A stretch of 64,000 bases of DNA from Humibacillus xanthopallidus (GTDB lineage Bacteria; Actinomycetota; Actinomycetes; Actinomycetales; Dermatophilaceae). Numbering within the stretch: position 1 is the stretch's first letter; the number at the start of each line of letters is the position of its first letter. Below are positions 1-7,747 of the stretch, one piece after another. The notes below the pieces were generated by a model, which made no database searches, had not been told where the DNA came from, and was given only the letters and a program-made list of their open reading frames with translations. The position numbers and the translations under genes were made by a program. The stretch is taken from contig NZ_VFQF01000002.1 of the NCBI RefSeq assembly GCF_006717145.1, positions 186,001 to 250,000 on the forward strand. The letters run 5' to 3'.

Positions 1-2633
1 TCGAGACCAAGGCGGCCTACTCGGTCCGGGTGCGCTCGACCGACTCGGGAGGCCTCACCTTCGAGAAGGCCTTCACGATCACCGTCACCAACGTCAACGA
101 GGCGCCGGTCGTTGTCGGTGACAGCTACTCCGGAGCCATCGGCAACACCCTCGCGGTCCGCGGTGTCACGGCGACCGGCCCGAGCACGACCCTCACGGGC
201 GCGCTCCCGCTCGCCAACGACTCCGACCCCGAGGGCGACCCGATCTCGGTCGTGCCCGGCACGGTGACGACGACCGGTGGCGGCACGGCGACGATCAACG
301 CCGACGGCACCTTCAGCTACCTGCCCGGCGTCGGCGACGTCAGCCAGACCGACACCTTCACCTACACCGTGACCGACGGGCAGCTCACCTCGACCGGCAC
401 GATCAGCATCGCGATCGGTGCCGACCGCGTCTGGTGGATCAACGCCGCCGCTCCGGCGGGCGGCGACGGGCGCTCGACCGCGCCCTTCGCGTCACTGGCG
501 CCCGTCAACGGCGCCGGTGGGTCCGGCGATGCCGACGGCCCGGGCGACTACCTCTTCGTCTACGCCGCTGCCGGGTCGTATGCCGGTGGGCTAGCCCTCG
601 AGGCCAACCAGCGCCTCTACGGCGAGAAGTACGGACTCACCATCGGCGGCACGACGCTTGTGCCCGCGGGTGCGACGGCACCGACGATCACCAACGCCGG
701 CGGCAACGGCGTCACCCTGGCGGGCGGCGTCGACGTGCAGGGCGTCGCGATCGCGAACGCCTCGGCCGACGGCATCCACGGTGACAACATCACGACGGCC
801 ACCATCGGTGAGAACGTCACGGTGAGCGGCAGCGGCCAGGACGGCGTCGACCTCACCGGGGCGGCGACCGGGTCGGTGGGGGTCGGTGCGACCATCACCG
901 GAAGCACGGCCCGTTCGGTCAACGTCAGCAACCGCAGCGGCGGCACGACGACCTTCTCCGGCCCGATAACCGGCCCCGAGATCGTGCTCTCGGGCAACAC
1001 CGGGGCGACGGTCGCCTTCACCAAGGCGCTGGCGATCTCGTCCGGTGCCGACAGCGCCTTCAGTGCGACCGGCGGCGGCACGGTCACGGCCTCCGACACG
1101 ACGTCGACGCTGACGAGCACGACCGGCTCCACCGTCGTCGTCGAGAACACGACGATCGGCGGGACCGGTCTGAAGTTCAAGTCCGTCAGCGCGAACGGCG
1201 CGGCGAACGGCATACGGCTCAACAACACCGGAAGCTCGGGTGGCCTGACGGTGGTCGGCGGCGGCAACACGTCGCTCGGCGGCAACGCCAGCGGCGGCAC
1301 GATCCAGAACACCACCGGCGCCGGCGTCTCGCTCACCAGCACCAGTGCGGTCAGCCTCAACAACCTGACGGTCTCGGGCACGCCGAACTCCTCCGGTGTG
1401 CTCGGCACCCAGGTCAACGGCTTCTCGTTCACGAACGGGACCGTCACCAACAGCGGCCTCACGAGCAAGGGCGCGGCCGACTCGAACATCGCCTTCACCT
1501 CGGGTGCCGCGTCGGCGAACGTCACCGGCGCCGTCAGCGTGTCGAACAGCTCGCTGACGAATGCCTACCAGCACGGCGTCCACATCCAGAACCAGAGCGG
1601 GACGATCTCGTCCCTGCACCTCGACAACAACGCGATCACGAGCACGAGCTCGACGGCTACCTCGGCCGGCAACGGGATCTTCCTCCAGGTCAACGGATCT
1701 GCTGGCGCGGCTGCCTCCGTGGCGAGCGGCACGGTGTCGGGCAACGCGGTCACCGGGTTCCCGAGCGGGGGCGGGATCATCGCCCTCGTCGGCAACGAGA
1801 GCCCCGCTGCCGTACCCTCGGCGACCTTCGGGACCGGCGCGGGCGCGAGTGCCGTCGCCATCAGCGGCAACCGCGTTGCCGGCGCCAGCACGGCGCTCCC
1901 GATGGGCACCCGGTGCATCCAGGTGTTCCTCACGGGACGCGCGACCGGCTTCGCCGACGTGACGAACAACGGCACGGTCGGCAGCCCGCTCGGCCTCAAC
2001 AAGGGCAACTGCATCGACGTCGCCGTCGACGGTGCCGCCCAGCTCACCTCGCAGATCACGGGGAACGTCGTCAAGCCGCAGACGCAGCTGAGCGGGACCT
2101 ACGGCGTCACCGGCGGCAGCGACAAGCACGACTACGGCGTCGCGGGCTCGCTCGACTCGGCCGTGCTCAAGGCCAACGTCTCGAACAACACCGTCTCGTC
2201 GACGACGGGCGTCGGCATCTACTTCATCGCCAACAGCACCGGCACGAGCAACCTCAAGGTGCAGAACAACAGCGTGGCCGCTCCGACCGACCTTGTCGCG
2301 CGGCCCGGCATCCGGGTCGACTCCGGCACGAGCTCCGGCACTGCCGTCAACACGACCGTCTGCCTGACGATCTCGGGCAACACCGTCGCCGGAGCCACTG
2401 ACGGGACCAACACCTATCCGGGCATCGGGTTGCGCAAGCAGGGCAGCGTGGCCACGACCAACACCTTCGGGATCACCGGCCTCGCCCCCAGCCCGGCCAC
2501 CGGTGCGCAGATGGAGGCCTACGTGGCCGGCCAGAACCCGGCCAGCGCCTCCGGCACCTTCGGCACCGGCGGAGCCGCGAACATCAGCGCCACGGGCTTC
2601 AACTTCGTGTCCTGCACCATGCCGGCCTTCTGA
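1..2633 (+). CDS. large secreted cadherin-like/beta-helix protein, 3' part (partial)
   Basis: The frame is open at the left edge (codons in phase from base 3), so only the last ~876 residues are visible. Near base 75 the text FTITVTNVNEAP is a typical end of a cadherin-like extracellular repeat. Bases ~120-420 form a second Ig/VCBS-like repeat (ANDSDPEGDPISV, TYTVTDGQL). From base ~430 (VWWINAAAPAGGDGRS) to the stop the protein is Gly/Ser/Thr/Asn-rich with N-ladder-like patterns (ISGNRV, VTNNGT, VSNNTV), which I read as a right-handed parallel beta-helix. No membrane anchor or sorting motif is visible at the C-terminus (NFVSCTMPAF). Only 33 bases with no hairpin separate it from the first tail-collar gene, so co-transcription is likely. 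Inference: a cell-surface or released adhesin/glycan-binding protein. The missing N-terminus should carry a signal peptide. Confidence 0.8.
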   Translation, partial: ETKAAYSVRVRSTDSGGLTFEKAFTITVTNVNEAPVVVGDSYSGAIGNTLAVRGVTATGPSTTLTGALPLANDSDPEGDPISVVPGTVTTTGGGTATINADGTFSYLPGVGDVSQTDTFTYTVTDGQLTSTGTISIAIGADRVWWINAAAPAGGDGRSTAPFASLAPVNGAGGSGDADGPGDYLFVYAAAGSYAGGLALEANQRLYGEKYGLTIGGTTLVPAGATAPTITNAGGNGVTLAGGVDVQGVAIANASADGIHGDNITTATIGENVTVSGSGQDGVDLTGAATGSVGVGATITGSTARSVNVSNRSGGTTTFSGPITGPEIVLSGNTGATVAFTKALAISSGADSAFSATGGGTVTASDTTSTLTSTTGSTVVVENTTIGGTGLKFKSVSANGAANGIRLNNTGSSGGLTVVGGGNTSLGGNASGGTIQNTTGAGVSLTSTSAVSLNNLTVSGTPNSSGVLGTQVNGFSFTNGTVTNSGLTSKGAADSNIAFTSGAASANVTGAVSVSNSSLTNAYQHGVHIQNQSGTISSLHLDNNAITSTSSTATSAGNGIFLQVNGSAGAAASVASGTVSGNAVTGFPSGGGIIALVGNESPAAVPSATFGTGAGASAVAISGNRVAGASTALPMGTRCIQVFLTGRATGFADVTNNGTVGSPLGLNKGNCIDVAVDGAAQLTSQITGNVVKPQTQLSGTYGVTGGSDKHDYGVAGSLDSAVLKANVSNNTVSSTTGVGIYFIANSTGTSNLKVQNNSVAAPTDLVARPGIRVDSGTSSGTAVNTTVCLTISGNTVAGATDGTNTYPGIGLRKQGSVATTNTFGITGLAPSPATGAQMEAYVAGQNPASASGTFGTGGAANISATGFNFVSCTMPAF

Positions 2634-2666
2634 CCGGTCCATCACCCAGCAAGGAGTGTGTGATCG

Positions 2667-3170
2667 ATGAGCGAACCCTTCCTCGGCGAGATCCGGCTGA
2701 TGAGCTTCGGCTTCCCGCCGAGGGGCTGGGCCGCGTGCGACGGCCAGCTCCTGGCGATCAACCAGAACCAGGCACTCTTCTCCATCCTCGGCACGACCTA
2801 CGGGGGCAACGGCCAGACGAACTTCGCGCTGCCGAACCTTCGTGGCCGGGTCCCCGTGCACACCGGCGGCGGGTTCAGCCTCGGCCAGGTGGGTGGTGAG
2901 CCCAGCCACACGCTGATCGCGAACGAGACCCCGACCCACTCGCACGCCTGGAGCGCCTCGAGCGCCCCGGCGACGAGCGGTAGCCCGGCGAACGCCGTCC
3001 TCGCGGCGAGCGTGGGCGCCGCCGCGTTCGCACCGCCGTCGTCGCTCGTCGCCATGGATCCCGCGGCCGTCTCCCAGGCCGGCGGGAGCCAGCCGCACGA
3101 GAACACCCAGCCCTACCTGACCGTCTCGTTCTGCATCGCCCTCCAGGGGATCTTCCCCTCCCGGAACTGA
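2667..3170 (+). CDS. tail-collar domain (MdpB-like) protein 1
   Basis: A 167-residue protein of the phage tail-collar/microcystin-dependent-protein family. The N-terminal collar core is clear: FLGEIRLMSF, GWAACDGQLL, LGTTYGGNGQTNFALPNLRG. The C-terminal signature GGSQPHENTQPYLTVSF and the ending IALQGIFPSRN are shared with the next two genes. There is no signal peptide. The start ATG has a ribosome site (AAGGAG) 15 bases upstream. It is the first of three tandem paralogues, 14 bases before the second. The family is named for phage tails and a Microcystis protein, but bacterial chromosomal trios like this have no assigned function. No phage structural genes lie nearby, so I do not call it a prophage remnant. 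Confidence 0.88.
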   Translation: MSEPFLGEIRLMSFGFPPRGWAACDGQLLAINQNQALFSILGTTYGGNGQTNFALPNLRGRVPVHTGGGFSLGQVGGEPSHTLIANETPTHSHAWSASSAPATSGSPANAVLAASVGAAAFAPPSSLVAMDPAAVSQAGGSQPHENTQPYLTVSFCIALQGIFPSRN

Positions 3171-3184
3171 GGAGTGCACCACCC

Positions 3185-3706
3185 ATGTCGAACCCCTACA
3201 TCGGCGAGATCCGGATCTTCGCGGGCACTTTCGCTCCCGTCGGCTGGGCCTTCTGCCAGGGACAGACGATGTCGATCGCCGAGAACGACGTCCTCTTCAA
3301 CCTCATCGGCACGACCTACGGCGGTGACGGTCAGACGACCTTCAACCTCCCCGACCTCCGGAGCAGGGTGCCCGTCCACCAAGGCAGCGGCGGGATCGGG
3401 AACGTGGTGCTCGGGCAGGTCGGCGGCGCTGAGTCCGTGACGCTGACGAGCACTCAGATCCCGTCACACACGCACGGTCTCAACGGCTCGTCCGCGACGG
3501 CGACGACGGCGGCACCCGGCGGTGCCGTCCCAGCGACCCTCCCGGGGGTGACGACGTTCGCCTACGGCGCGGACGCGCCGCCGACGACGCTGGCCCCGCA
3601 GAGCCTCGGCGGCTCCGGCGGCAACCAACCGCACGACAACGTGCAGCCCTACCTCGTCGTCAACTTCATCATCTCCCTCTTCGGGATCTACCCGAGCCAA
3701 GGCTGA
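3185..3706 (+). CDS. tail-collar domain (MdpB-like) protein 2
   Basis: A 173-residue paralogue of the flanking genes. It has the collar core (YIGEIRIFAG, GWAFCQGQTM, LIGTTYGGDGQTTFNLPDLR), a HTHGLNG segment about half way, the GGNQPHDNVQPYLVVNF signature and the ending SLFGIYPSQG. The ribosome site GAGGAG lies 12 bases before the ATG, just after the stop of the previous gene, so translation of the trio is probably linked. The middle section (~residues 95-140, Ala/Thr/Pro-rich) differs most between the three copies, suggesting the framework is fixed and the central loop is the variable face. No catalytic motif is visible. Confidence 0.88.
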   Translation: MSNPYIGEIRIFAGTFAPVGWAFCQGQTMSIAENDVLFNLIGTTYGGDGQTTFNLPDLRSRVPVHQGSGGIGNVVLGQVGGAESVTLTSTQIPSHTHGLNGSSATATTAAPGGAVPATLPGVTTFAYGADAPPTTLAPQSLGGSGGNQPHDNVQPYLVVNFIISLFGIYPSQG

Positions 3707-3716
3707 GGAGCCGACC

Positions 3717-4238
3717 GTGACCGATCCATTCCTTGCGGAGATCCGGATCTTCGGGGGCAACTTCGCTCCAGTCGGCTGGGCGCTGTGCAACGGCCAGCTC
3801 CTCCCGATCTCGCAGAACACTGCGCTCTTCTCGCTGCTCGGCACGAACTACGGCGGCGACGGCAGGTCCACCTTCGCCCTCCCTGATCTCGGGGGACGGG
3901 TTCCGATCCAGTCGGGCCAGGGGCCGGGACTGTCGCCCTACGACCTCGGCCAGATGGGTGGATCGACGACCACCACGCTGCTGGCGTCCGAGATGCCGCA
4001 GCACACCCATGTCATCAGCGCCTCTGCGACCGATGCCGGAGACCGCTCGCCCGCCGGCGAGCGTTTCGCCGTAGGGGTGGGGGGCATCAACGAGTATGCG
4101 GCTGGGGCCGATGGCACCGCGCTCGCCCTCGACGCGGTCACGGCCTTCGGCGGCGGCCAGCCGCACAACAACCTCCAGCCGTACCTCACGCTGACCTTCA
4201 TCATCGCCCTCCAGGGCATCTTCCCGCAGCGGCCATGA
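3717..4238 (+). CDS. tail-collar domain (MdpB-like) protein 3
   Basis: Third paralogue, 173 residues, GTG start with GAGGAG 7 bases upstream. Core motifs match the other two (FLAEIRIFGGNFAPVGWALC, GTNYGGDGRSTFALPDLGG, MPQHTHVISA, GGGQPHNNLQPYLTLTF, ending IALQGIFPQRP). Its central region carries a more acidic and Tyr-containing stretch (NEYAAGADG) than copies 1 and 2. The stop overlaps the start of the GNAT gene as ATGA, so the two are translationally coupled. The trio looks like successive duplications that then diverged. Whether the three proteins form a heteromer cannot be told from sequence. Confidence 0.88.
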   Translation: MTDPFLAEIRIFGGNFAPVGWALCNGQLLPISQNTALFSLLGTNYGGDGRSTFALPDLGGRVPIQSGQGPGLSPYDLGQMGGSTTTTLLASEMPQHTHVISASATDAGDRSPAGERFAVGVGGINEYAAGADGTALALDAVTAFGGGQPHNNLQPYLTLTFIIALQGIFPQRP

Positions 4239-4729
4239 CGCTGACCCCGACCCTGCGTCCGGAGACGGACGCGGACCGGGGTCTGCTCGAGGCGCTCTTC
4301 GCGGACCTGCGAACTGCCGAGCTGTCAGTCCTCCCGGACGAGTCGATCCGGAGGGCCTTCGTCCGCCAGCAGGTCGATGCCCGCGAGCGCGGCTGGCGCG
4401 ACGCGTGGCCGGATGCCGACCGGCTCGTGGTCGTCGTGGCCGACGAGCCCGTCGGACGACTGCTCGTCGACGAGTCGGCAGACGGGGTCCACGTCGTCGA
4501 CGTCGCACTGCTGCCCGGTCGCCGGGGGCAGGGCATCGGCACCGCTGTCCTCGACGCGGTCCTCTCGCAGGCCGACGCACGAGGCGCCCCGTGCGAGCTG
4601 TCCGTCGACCGCGGCAGCCCGGCACGGCGGCTCTACGACCGGCTCGGTTTCGTCGAGGTCAGCTGCGACGAGCTGCGCTACCGGATGCGCCGAAACCCGA
4701 GCAGCCCTCAGGCGAAGGCGGCCTCGTAA
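4235..4729 (+). CDS. GNAT-family N-acetyltransferase
   Basis: A 164-residue protein with the GNAT fold signature: the acetyl-CoA loop RRGQGIGTAVL around residue 95, followed by SPARRLYDRLGFVEV near residues 130-145, typical of motif B. The start ATG overlaps the stop of tail-collar gene 3 (ATGA), placing it in the same operon. Its 3' end overlaps the convergent small gene by 22 bases. GNAT enzymes acetylate amines on proteins, antibiotics or metabolites; the substrate here is unknown. Because it is coupled to the tail-collar trio, modification of one of those proteins is a possible role (inference). Confidence 0.88.
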   Translation: MTLTPTLRPETDADRGLLEALFADLRTAELSVLPDESIRRAFVRQQVDARERGWRDAWPDADRLVVVVADEPVGRLLVDESADGVHVVDVALLPGRRGQGIGTAVLDAVLSQADARGAPCELSVDRGSPARRLYDRLGFVEVSCDELRYRMRRNPSSPQAKAAS

Positions 4730-4992
4730 CGGTGCTGCCCGTCGGCGCCTGGTCCGATCGGCACGAGGAAGAGGGCAAGGTCGCCGAGCGTCGGATGACT
4801 GAGCTCCTGGATCCCCTGCGGCAGAAGGGTGTCCGCGTCGGTGGTGAAGACCAGCGAGAACTGCTCGCGGTGCGCCCCCGGACCGTGCTGGGTCACTGCG
4901 GCGAGGTGCAGGTCCGTGCCGTCGCGCCTCGCGAATGCCGTGCCGACGTGGGTCAGGAAGTCGGCAGCGGTTGCCGCCCCGAGGTCGAGCAT
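4708..4992 (-). CDS. small protein resembling DUF6916 family
   Basis: A 94-residue protein of unknown function. From memory it resembles the small DUF6916-type domain: FLTHVGTAF at the start, a central FSLVFTTD, then PQGIQELSHPTLGDLALFLVPI and an aromatic end (HRYEAAFA). It has no signal peptide or membrane segment. Its ATG overlaps the stop of the upstream Tat-exported gene as TGATG, so translation is coupled. It converges on and overlaps the GNAT gene by 22 bases. The closeness to the tail-collar operon suggests the two transcription units belong to one functional locus. The family assignment is a recollection, not a search result. Confidence 0.7.
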   Translation of the reverse strand: MLDLGAATAADFLTHVGTAFARRDGTDLHLAAVTQHGPGAHREQFSLVFTTDADTLLPQGIQELSHPTLGDLALFLVPIGPGADGQHRYEAAFA

Positions 4993-5372
4993 CAGGTGCG
5001 GTTGACCGTGGCGACCCAGGACCGCCGGTCGGGTGAGGCGACGACGAAGATCGGCGTCACGGTGAATCCGGAGCGGCTCATGGCGTAGGTGCCGTCCGCG
5101 CCCCCGGCGCGCGAAGACGAGAGCAGGAGGGCAAAGCGGGTGTCCGACCCTGCCGGCGCGCCGACGATGTCGCTCACGCCGTCGAGGCGTGCGCCCCAGG
5201 ACGCTGCTCCGCCGGCGAGCGTGAAGGTCCTGCCGACGAGTCCGGCGAACCGGGACCGGGACAGCGGGTCGCTCGGAGCCTTCGCTGCGACTGCGGTGCC
5301 CGTCGGCAGGGCAACCGCGGCGACGCCCACGGGGACGCTCTGCAGCACTCGTCGACGACTGATGACGACCAT
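4992..5372 (-). CDS. Tat-signal protein with DUF6916-like domain
   Basis: About 126 residues from ATG 5372; a GTG two codons further upstream (5378) is also possible. The N-terminus MVVISRRRVLQSVPVGVAAV is a twin-arginine signal (SRRRVLQS) with a short hydrophobic stretch and an Ala-rich cleavage region. The mature part resembles its downstream neighbour: FAGLVGRTFTL, GVSDIVGAP, RFALLLSSSR, GTYAMSRSGF, IFVVASPDRRSW. This suggests a folded, exported version of the same small domain. The stop and the next start share TGATG. Function is unknown. One exported copy and one cytoplasmic copy side by side is the notable point. Confidence 0.75.
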   Translation of the reverse strand: MVVISRRRVLQSVPVGVAAVALPTGTAVAAKAPSDPLSRSRFAGLVGRTFTLAGGAASWGARLDGVSDIVGAPAGSDTRFALLLSSSRAGGADGTYAMSRSGFTVTPIFVVASPDRRSWVATVNRT

Positions 5373-5507
5373 GTCCACCCGCCTCTCCCTCCCCCGAGGC
5401 CGGCCCCTGCCGGACGACCTCTCAGATCATCCCGTGCAGGGCCTGCCGCCGTCAGCGGAATGGGCCTCGGACGTCGGGAACTGGGCGCTCGACGAGGTGG
5501 GGGGCTG

Positions 5508-5744
5508 TCAGGCGGTGATCTCGGGGAGCTCGGTCTTGCGGCCGCGGGCGAAGTAGCTGATCGGGCCGATCCAGTTGATCGCGATGATGGCTGCCCACTT
5601 GCCCTTGCTGCCGTTGACCTGCTCGGCCGGTCGGCGGGCCAGGTCCACCCACGCCGCCGTCGCCAGTGTCAGCTGTACGGCCCCCATGACGATCACGGCC
5701 TTGCGCTGGCCGCTGCTCAGGTCAGCCCACTTCTTCTGTGCCAT
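5508..5744 (-). CDS. PLDc_N-type small membrane protein
   Basis: A 78-residue protein with two hydrophobic segments, roughly residues 14-33 and 51-66. The pattern WAAIIAINWIGPISYFARGR matches the phospholipase-D-nuclease N-terminal (PLDc_N) family of short membrane proteins. There is no catalytic HKD motif. I chose the ATG at 5744 because GGTGGAG lies 5 bases upstream; a GTG at 5753 would overlap that site. Its role is unknown; such proteins often stand alone in actinobacteria. It is divergent from the secreted gene at 5906. Confidence 0.75.
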   Translation of the reverse strand: MAQKKWADLSSGQRKAVIVMGAVQLTLATAAWVDLARRPAEQVNGSKGKWAAIIAINWIGPISYFARGRKTELPEITA

Positions 5745-5905
5745 CGTCTCCACCTCTCTCGAGGGCCCCGGCGGCCCCCACCCTCCTGCCTAGCACGCCT
5801 CTGCGCGCGGGGGTGGCCGGTGTGAGCGAGGAGACGCCTCCGGCCACTGCCGAGACTGCCACGCGGTGTCACGCTGGAAGGGTCAGGCCTTTCGGAGGAG
5901 TCACC

Positions 5906-6601
5906 ATGAAACGTGCCATTGCCCTCGTCGCAGCAGCCGCCCTCCCACTCGTCCTGGGGCCGCTCGTCGCGGCGCCCGCCGGGGCCGCGCAGCCCCGGAT
6001 CTACCACACCATCAGCAGCACCCACGGCTCCGCCACCCTCGTCGTGGCGCAGGGGTGCGAGGTCTCCGAGGTCTTCGTGTCGTCGAGCAAGGCCATGTAT
6101 GCCGCCCAGCCGGGTCCCGGGGGCAAGCAGGGGCTGACGGGCGTCTTCGTCCGCGTCACCGACACCTGCGCGTCCTCTCGTGCGCGCCTTGCCGCGCCTG
6201 CTGCCGGTGGTGGGAGCGTCGTCTTCGAGGCCGACGTGCAGAACAGCGCACCGCTCGTCGTCGACTCGCGCCTCACGAGGGCTTCGGTGACGACCGACCT
6301 GCCGGGGACGGATGCCGCCGGCGAGCCGGTCACGGTGCACCTCGTCGCGACGTGGACGGGGACCGGGGCTCTCGAGCACTCGAAAGTCAGCACACACACC
6401 CACTTCGCTGACGGCAACGTCAGCGCCAACGACAACAACCTGCGCCGAGCGGCGATCGCCTCGGTCTCGGTGCAGGTCGCCGGACGGAGCGTGTCAGGAC
6501 GCACCGAGGACGCGAGCCTCGAGCAGGTCAAGTCGCACTGCATCGAGGTTCCGAGGCCCGGGGCGGTCGAGTTCTATCCCTGCTTCGGCTTCCCCGGTTG
6601 A
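5906..6601 (+). CDS. secreted protein of unknown function
   Basis: A 231-residue protein with a clear Sec signal peptide: MKRAIALVAAAALPLVLGPL followed by an APAGAA cleavage area near residue 28. The start is fixed by GGAGGAG 6 bases before the ATG. The mature region has no motif I recognise. It has Cys pairs (QGCEV, TDTCAS; SHCIEV, FYPCFG) consistent with two disulfides, and a HTHFADGNVSAN stretch. It ends immediately before a block of 32-bp-period intergenic repeats. Probably a small extracellular beta-rich protein (inference). Confidence 0.7.
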   Translation: MKRAIALVAAAALPLVLGPLVAAPAGAAQPRIYHTISSTHGSATLVVAQGCEVSEVFVSSSKAMYAAQPGPGGKQGLTGVFVRVTDTCASSRARLAAPAAGGGSVVFEADVQNSAPLVVDSRLTRASVTTDLPGTDAAGEPVTVHLVATWTGTGALEHSKVSTHTHFADGNVSANDNNLRRAAIASVSVQVAGRSVSGRTEDASLEQVKSHCIEVPRPGAVEFYPCFGFPG

Positions 6602-6623
6602 GCCGGACGTCCCGACCAAGACT

Positions 6624-6800
6624 GGCCACTCGACTCGGTGGGGGCGACCAAGAGTGGCCACTCGACTTGGTGGGGGCGACCAAGAGTGGCCACTCGACGT
6701 CGTGGGCGCCCCACGCAATCGAGAGAGCAGTTTGTCGGCCTCTGGGGCGGCCAGGTGTGGCCACTCGACGTGGTGGGGGCGGCCAGGTGTGGCCACTCGA
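6624..6800 (+). repeat. 32-bp-period intergenic repeats (GGCCACTCGA family), locus 1
   Basis: The core GGCCACTCGA recurs at 6624, 6656, 6688, 6759 and 6791, so the spacing is 32 bases within each group. Between the groups sits a copy (6718-6740) of a different repeat family that also occurs at 31.3 kb. The block fills the gap between the secreted gene and the convergent FNT gene. No coding potential is evident. It may act as a terminator or nucleoid-associated element (inference). Confidence 0.85.
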
Positions 6801-6857
6801 CTGGGGCGGACGGCATACCGGCGGGGTTGGCTCGTGAGCTCGGCGGGCCTGGTGGCG

Positions 6858-7718
6858 TCAGCCGGCGGGGGTCTCGGGGTGGCGACGGAGGTAGGACGCG
6901 TCGTCGTTGACGTAGGCGTAGTAGAGCCCGATGAGCACGCCGCCGCCGATGAAGTTGCCGACGAGGGCGATCGCGATGTTGCCCGCGGCGAGTCCGACGT
7001 CGAGCCCCTCCTGCAGGCCGACGATCGTGAAGAGGACGGTGTTGGCGACCGAGTGCTCGAAGCCCATGAACGCGAAGATCGCGACGGCGACGACCATGAC
7101 GAGGCTCTTCGTCAGGTCGTCGCGGATAAGCCCGTTGTAGACGAGCAGCACGGCGATGTTGATCATGAAGTTGCAGAGCACGGCGCGCATGAAGAGGTCG
7201 GTCCAGCCCGACGGCCCGGCGGAGACGTAGGCGAGCTTCGTGTCGACGGCGTGCTGCATGAGCGGCATGGCGGTGCGCGTGACGGTGCTGAAGAGGAAGG
7301 GCAGCGCGACGAAGAAGCCGCCGATGGCGTTGCCGAAGTAGCAGAGGCCGAGGAGGCGCAGGACCCGCTGCCACGACGTGCGCCGGTGGTAGGCGCCGAT
7401 CGAGACGATCATCATGTTCGACGTCAGCAGCTCGGACTTCGAGTAGTGGATGAAGACGAGGGCCCAGCCGAATGTCACTGCGCCGACGAGACGCCCGAGC
7501 GGCAGCAGCGTCGAGCCGCCGACCCGCACCGCGTCGAAGGCCGCGGTGACGGCATAGCTCGTCGCGTAGAAGAGGCCGATGATGATGCCGGCCATCGCGG
7601 CGCGCTGGAGGTAGCGGCGCGTCATCTCGCCCGACATCTCCACCTTGGCGTCGAGGGCGCCGAGCACCGTGCCGATGAAGTGCTTGCCCGGGAAGAGCGG
7701 GTTCGCCTGTGACGTCAT
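6858..7718 (-). CDS. formate/nitrite transporter (FNT) family channel
   Basis: A 286-residue integral membrane protein. Six hydrophobic segments are evident. FNT hallmarks include LLTSNMM in the third segment, GFEHSVANTVLFTIV near residue 205 with the conserved pore His, and GNFIGGGVLIGLYYAY near the end. The family moves formate, nitrite or related small monovalent anions across the membrane. I chose ATG 7718 (MTSQANPLFPG); upstream codons look non-coding, although no strong ribosome site precedes it. It lies 29 bases after rocD on the same strand, so an operon is likely. The substrate cannot be assigned from sequence. Confidence 0.88.
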   Translation of the reverse strand: MTSQANPLFPGKHFIGTVLGALDAKVEMSGEMTRRYLQRAAMAGIIIGLFYATSYAVTAAFDAVRVGGSTLLPLGRLVGAVTFGWALVFIHYSKSELLTSNMMIVSIGAYHRRTSWQRVLRLLGLCYFGNAIGGFFVALPFLFSTVTRTAMPLMQHAVDTKLAYVSAGPSGWTDLFMRAVLCNFMINIAVLLVYNGLIRDDLTKSLVMVVAVAIFAFMGFEHSVANTVLFTIVGLQEGLDVGLAAGNIAIALVGNFIGGGVLIGLYYAYVNDDASYLRRHPETPAG

Positions 7719-7747
7719 GCGTTCACTGTGGCACGGGCACTGCCGCC

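Noticed and set aside
2667-4238. Prophage tail module
   Set aside because: Only collar-type proteins are present; there are no capsid, terminase, sheath, tape-measure, lysis or integrase genes within the visible flank, and the three copies are paralogues in a chromosomal operon.
6624-6800. CRISPR-like array (32-base step repeats)
   Set aside because: The whole 32-base unit is repeated, with no unique spacers, and there are no cas genes. It is an intergenic tandem repeat.
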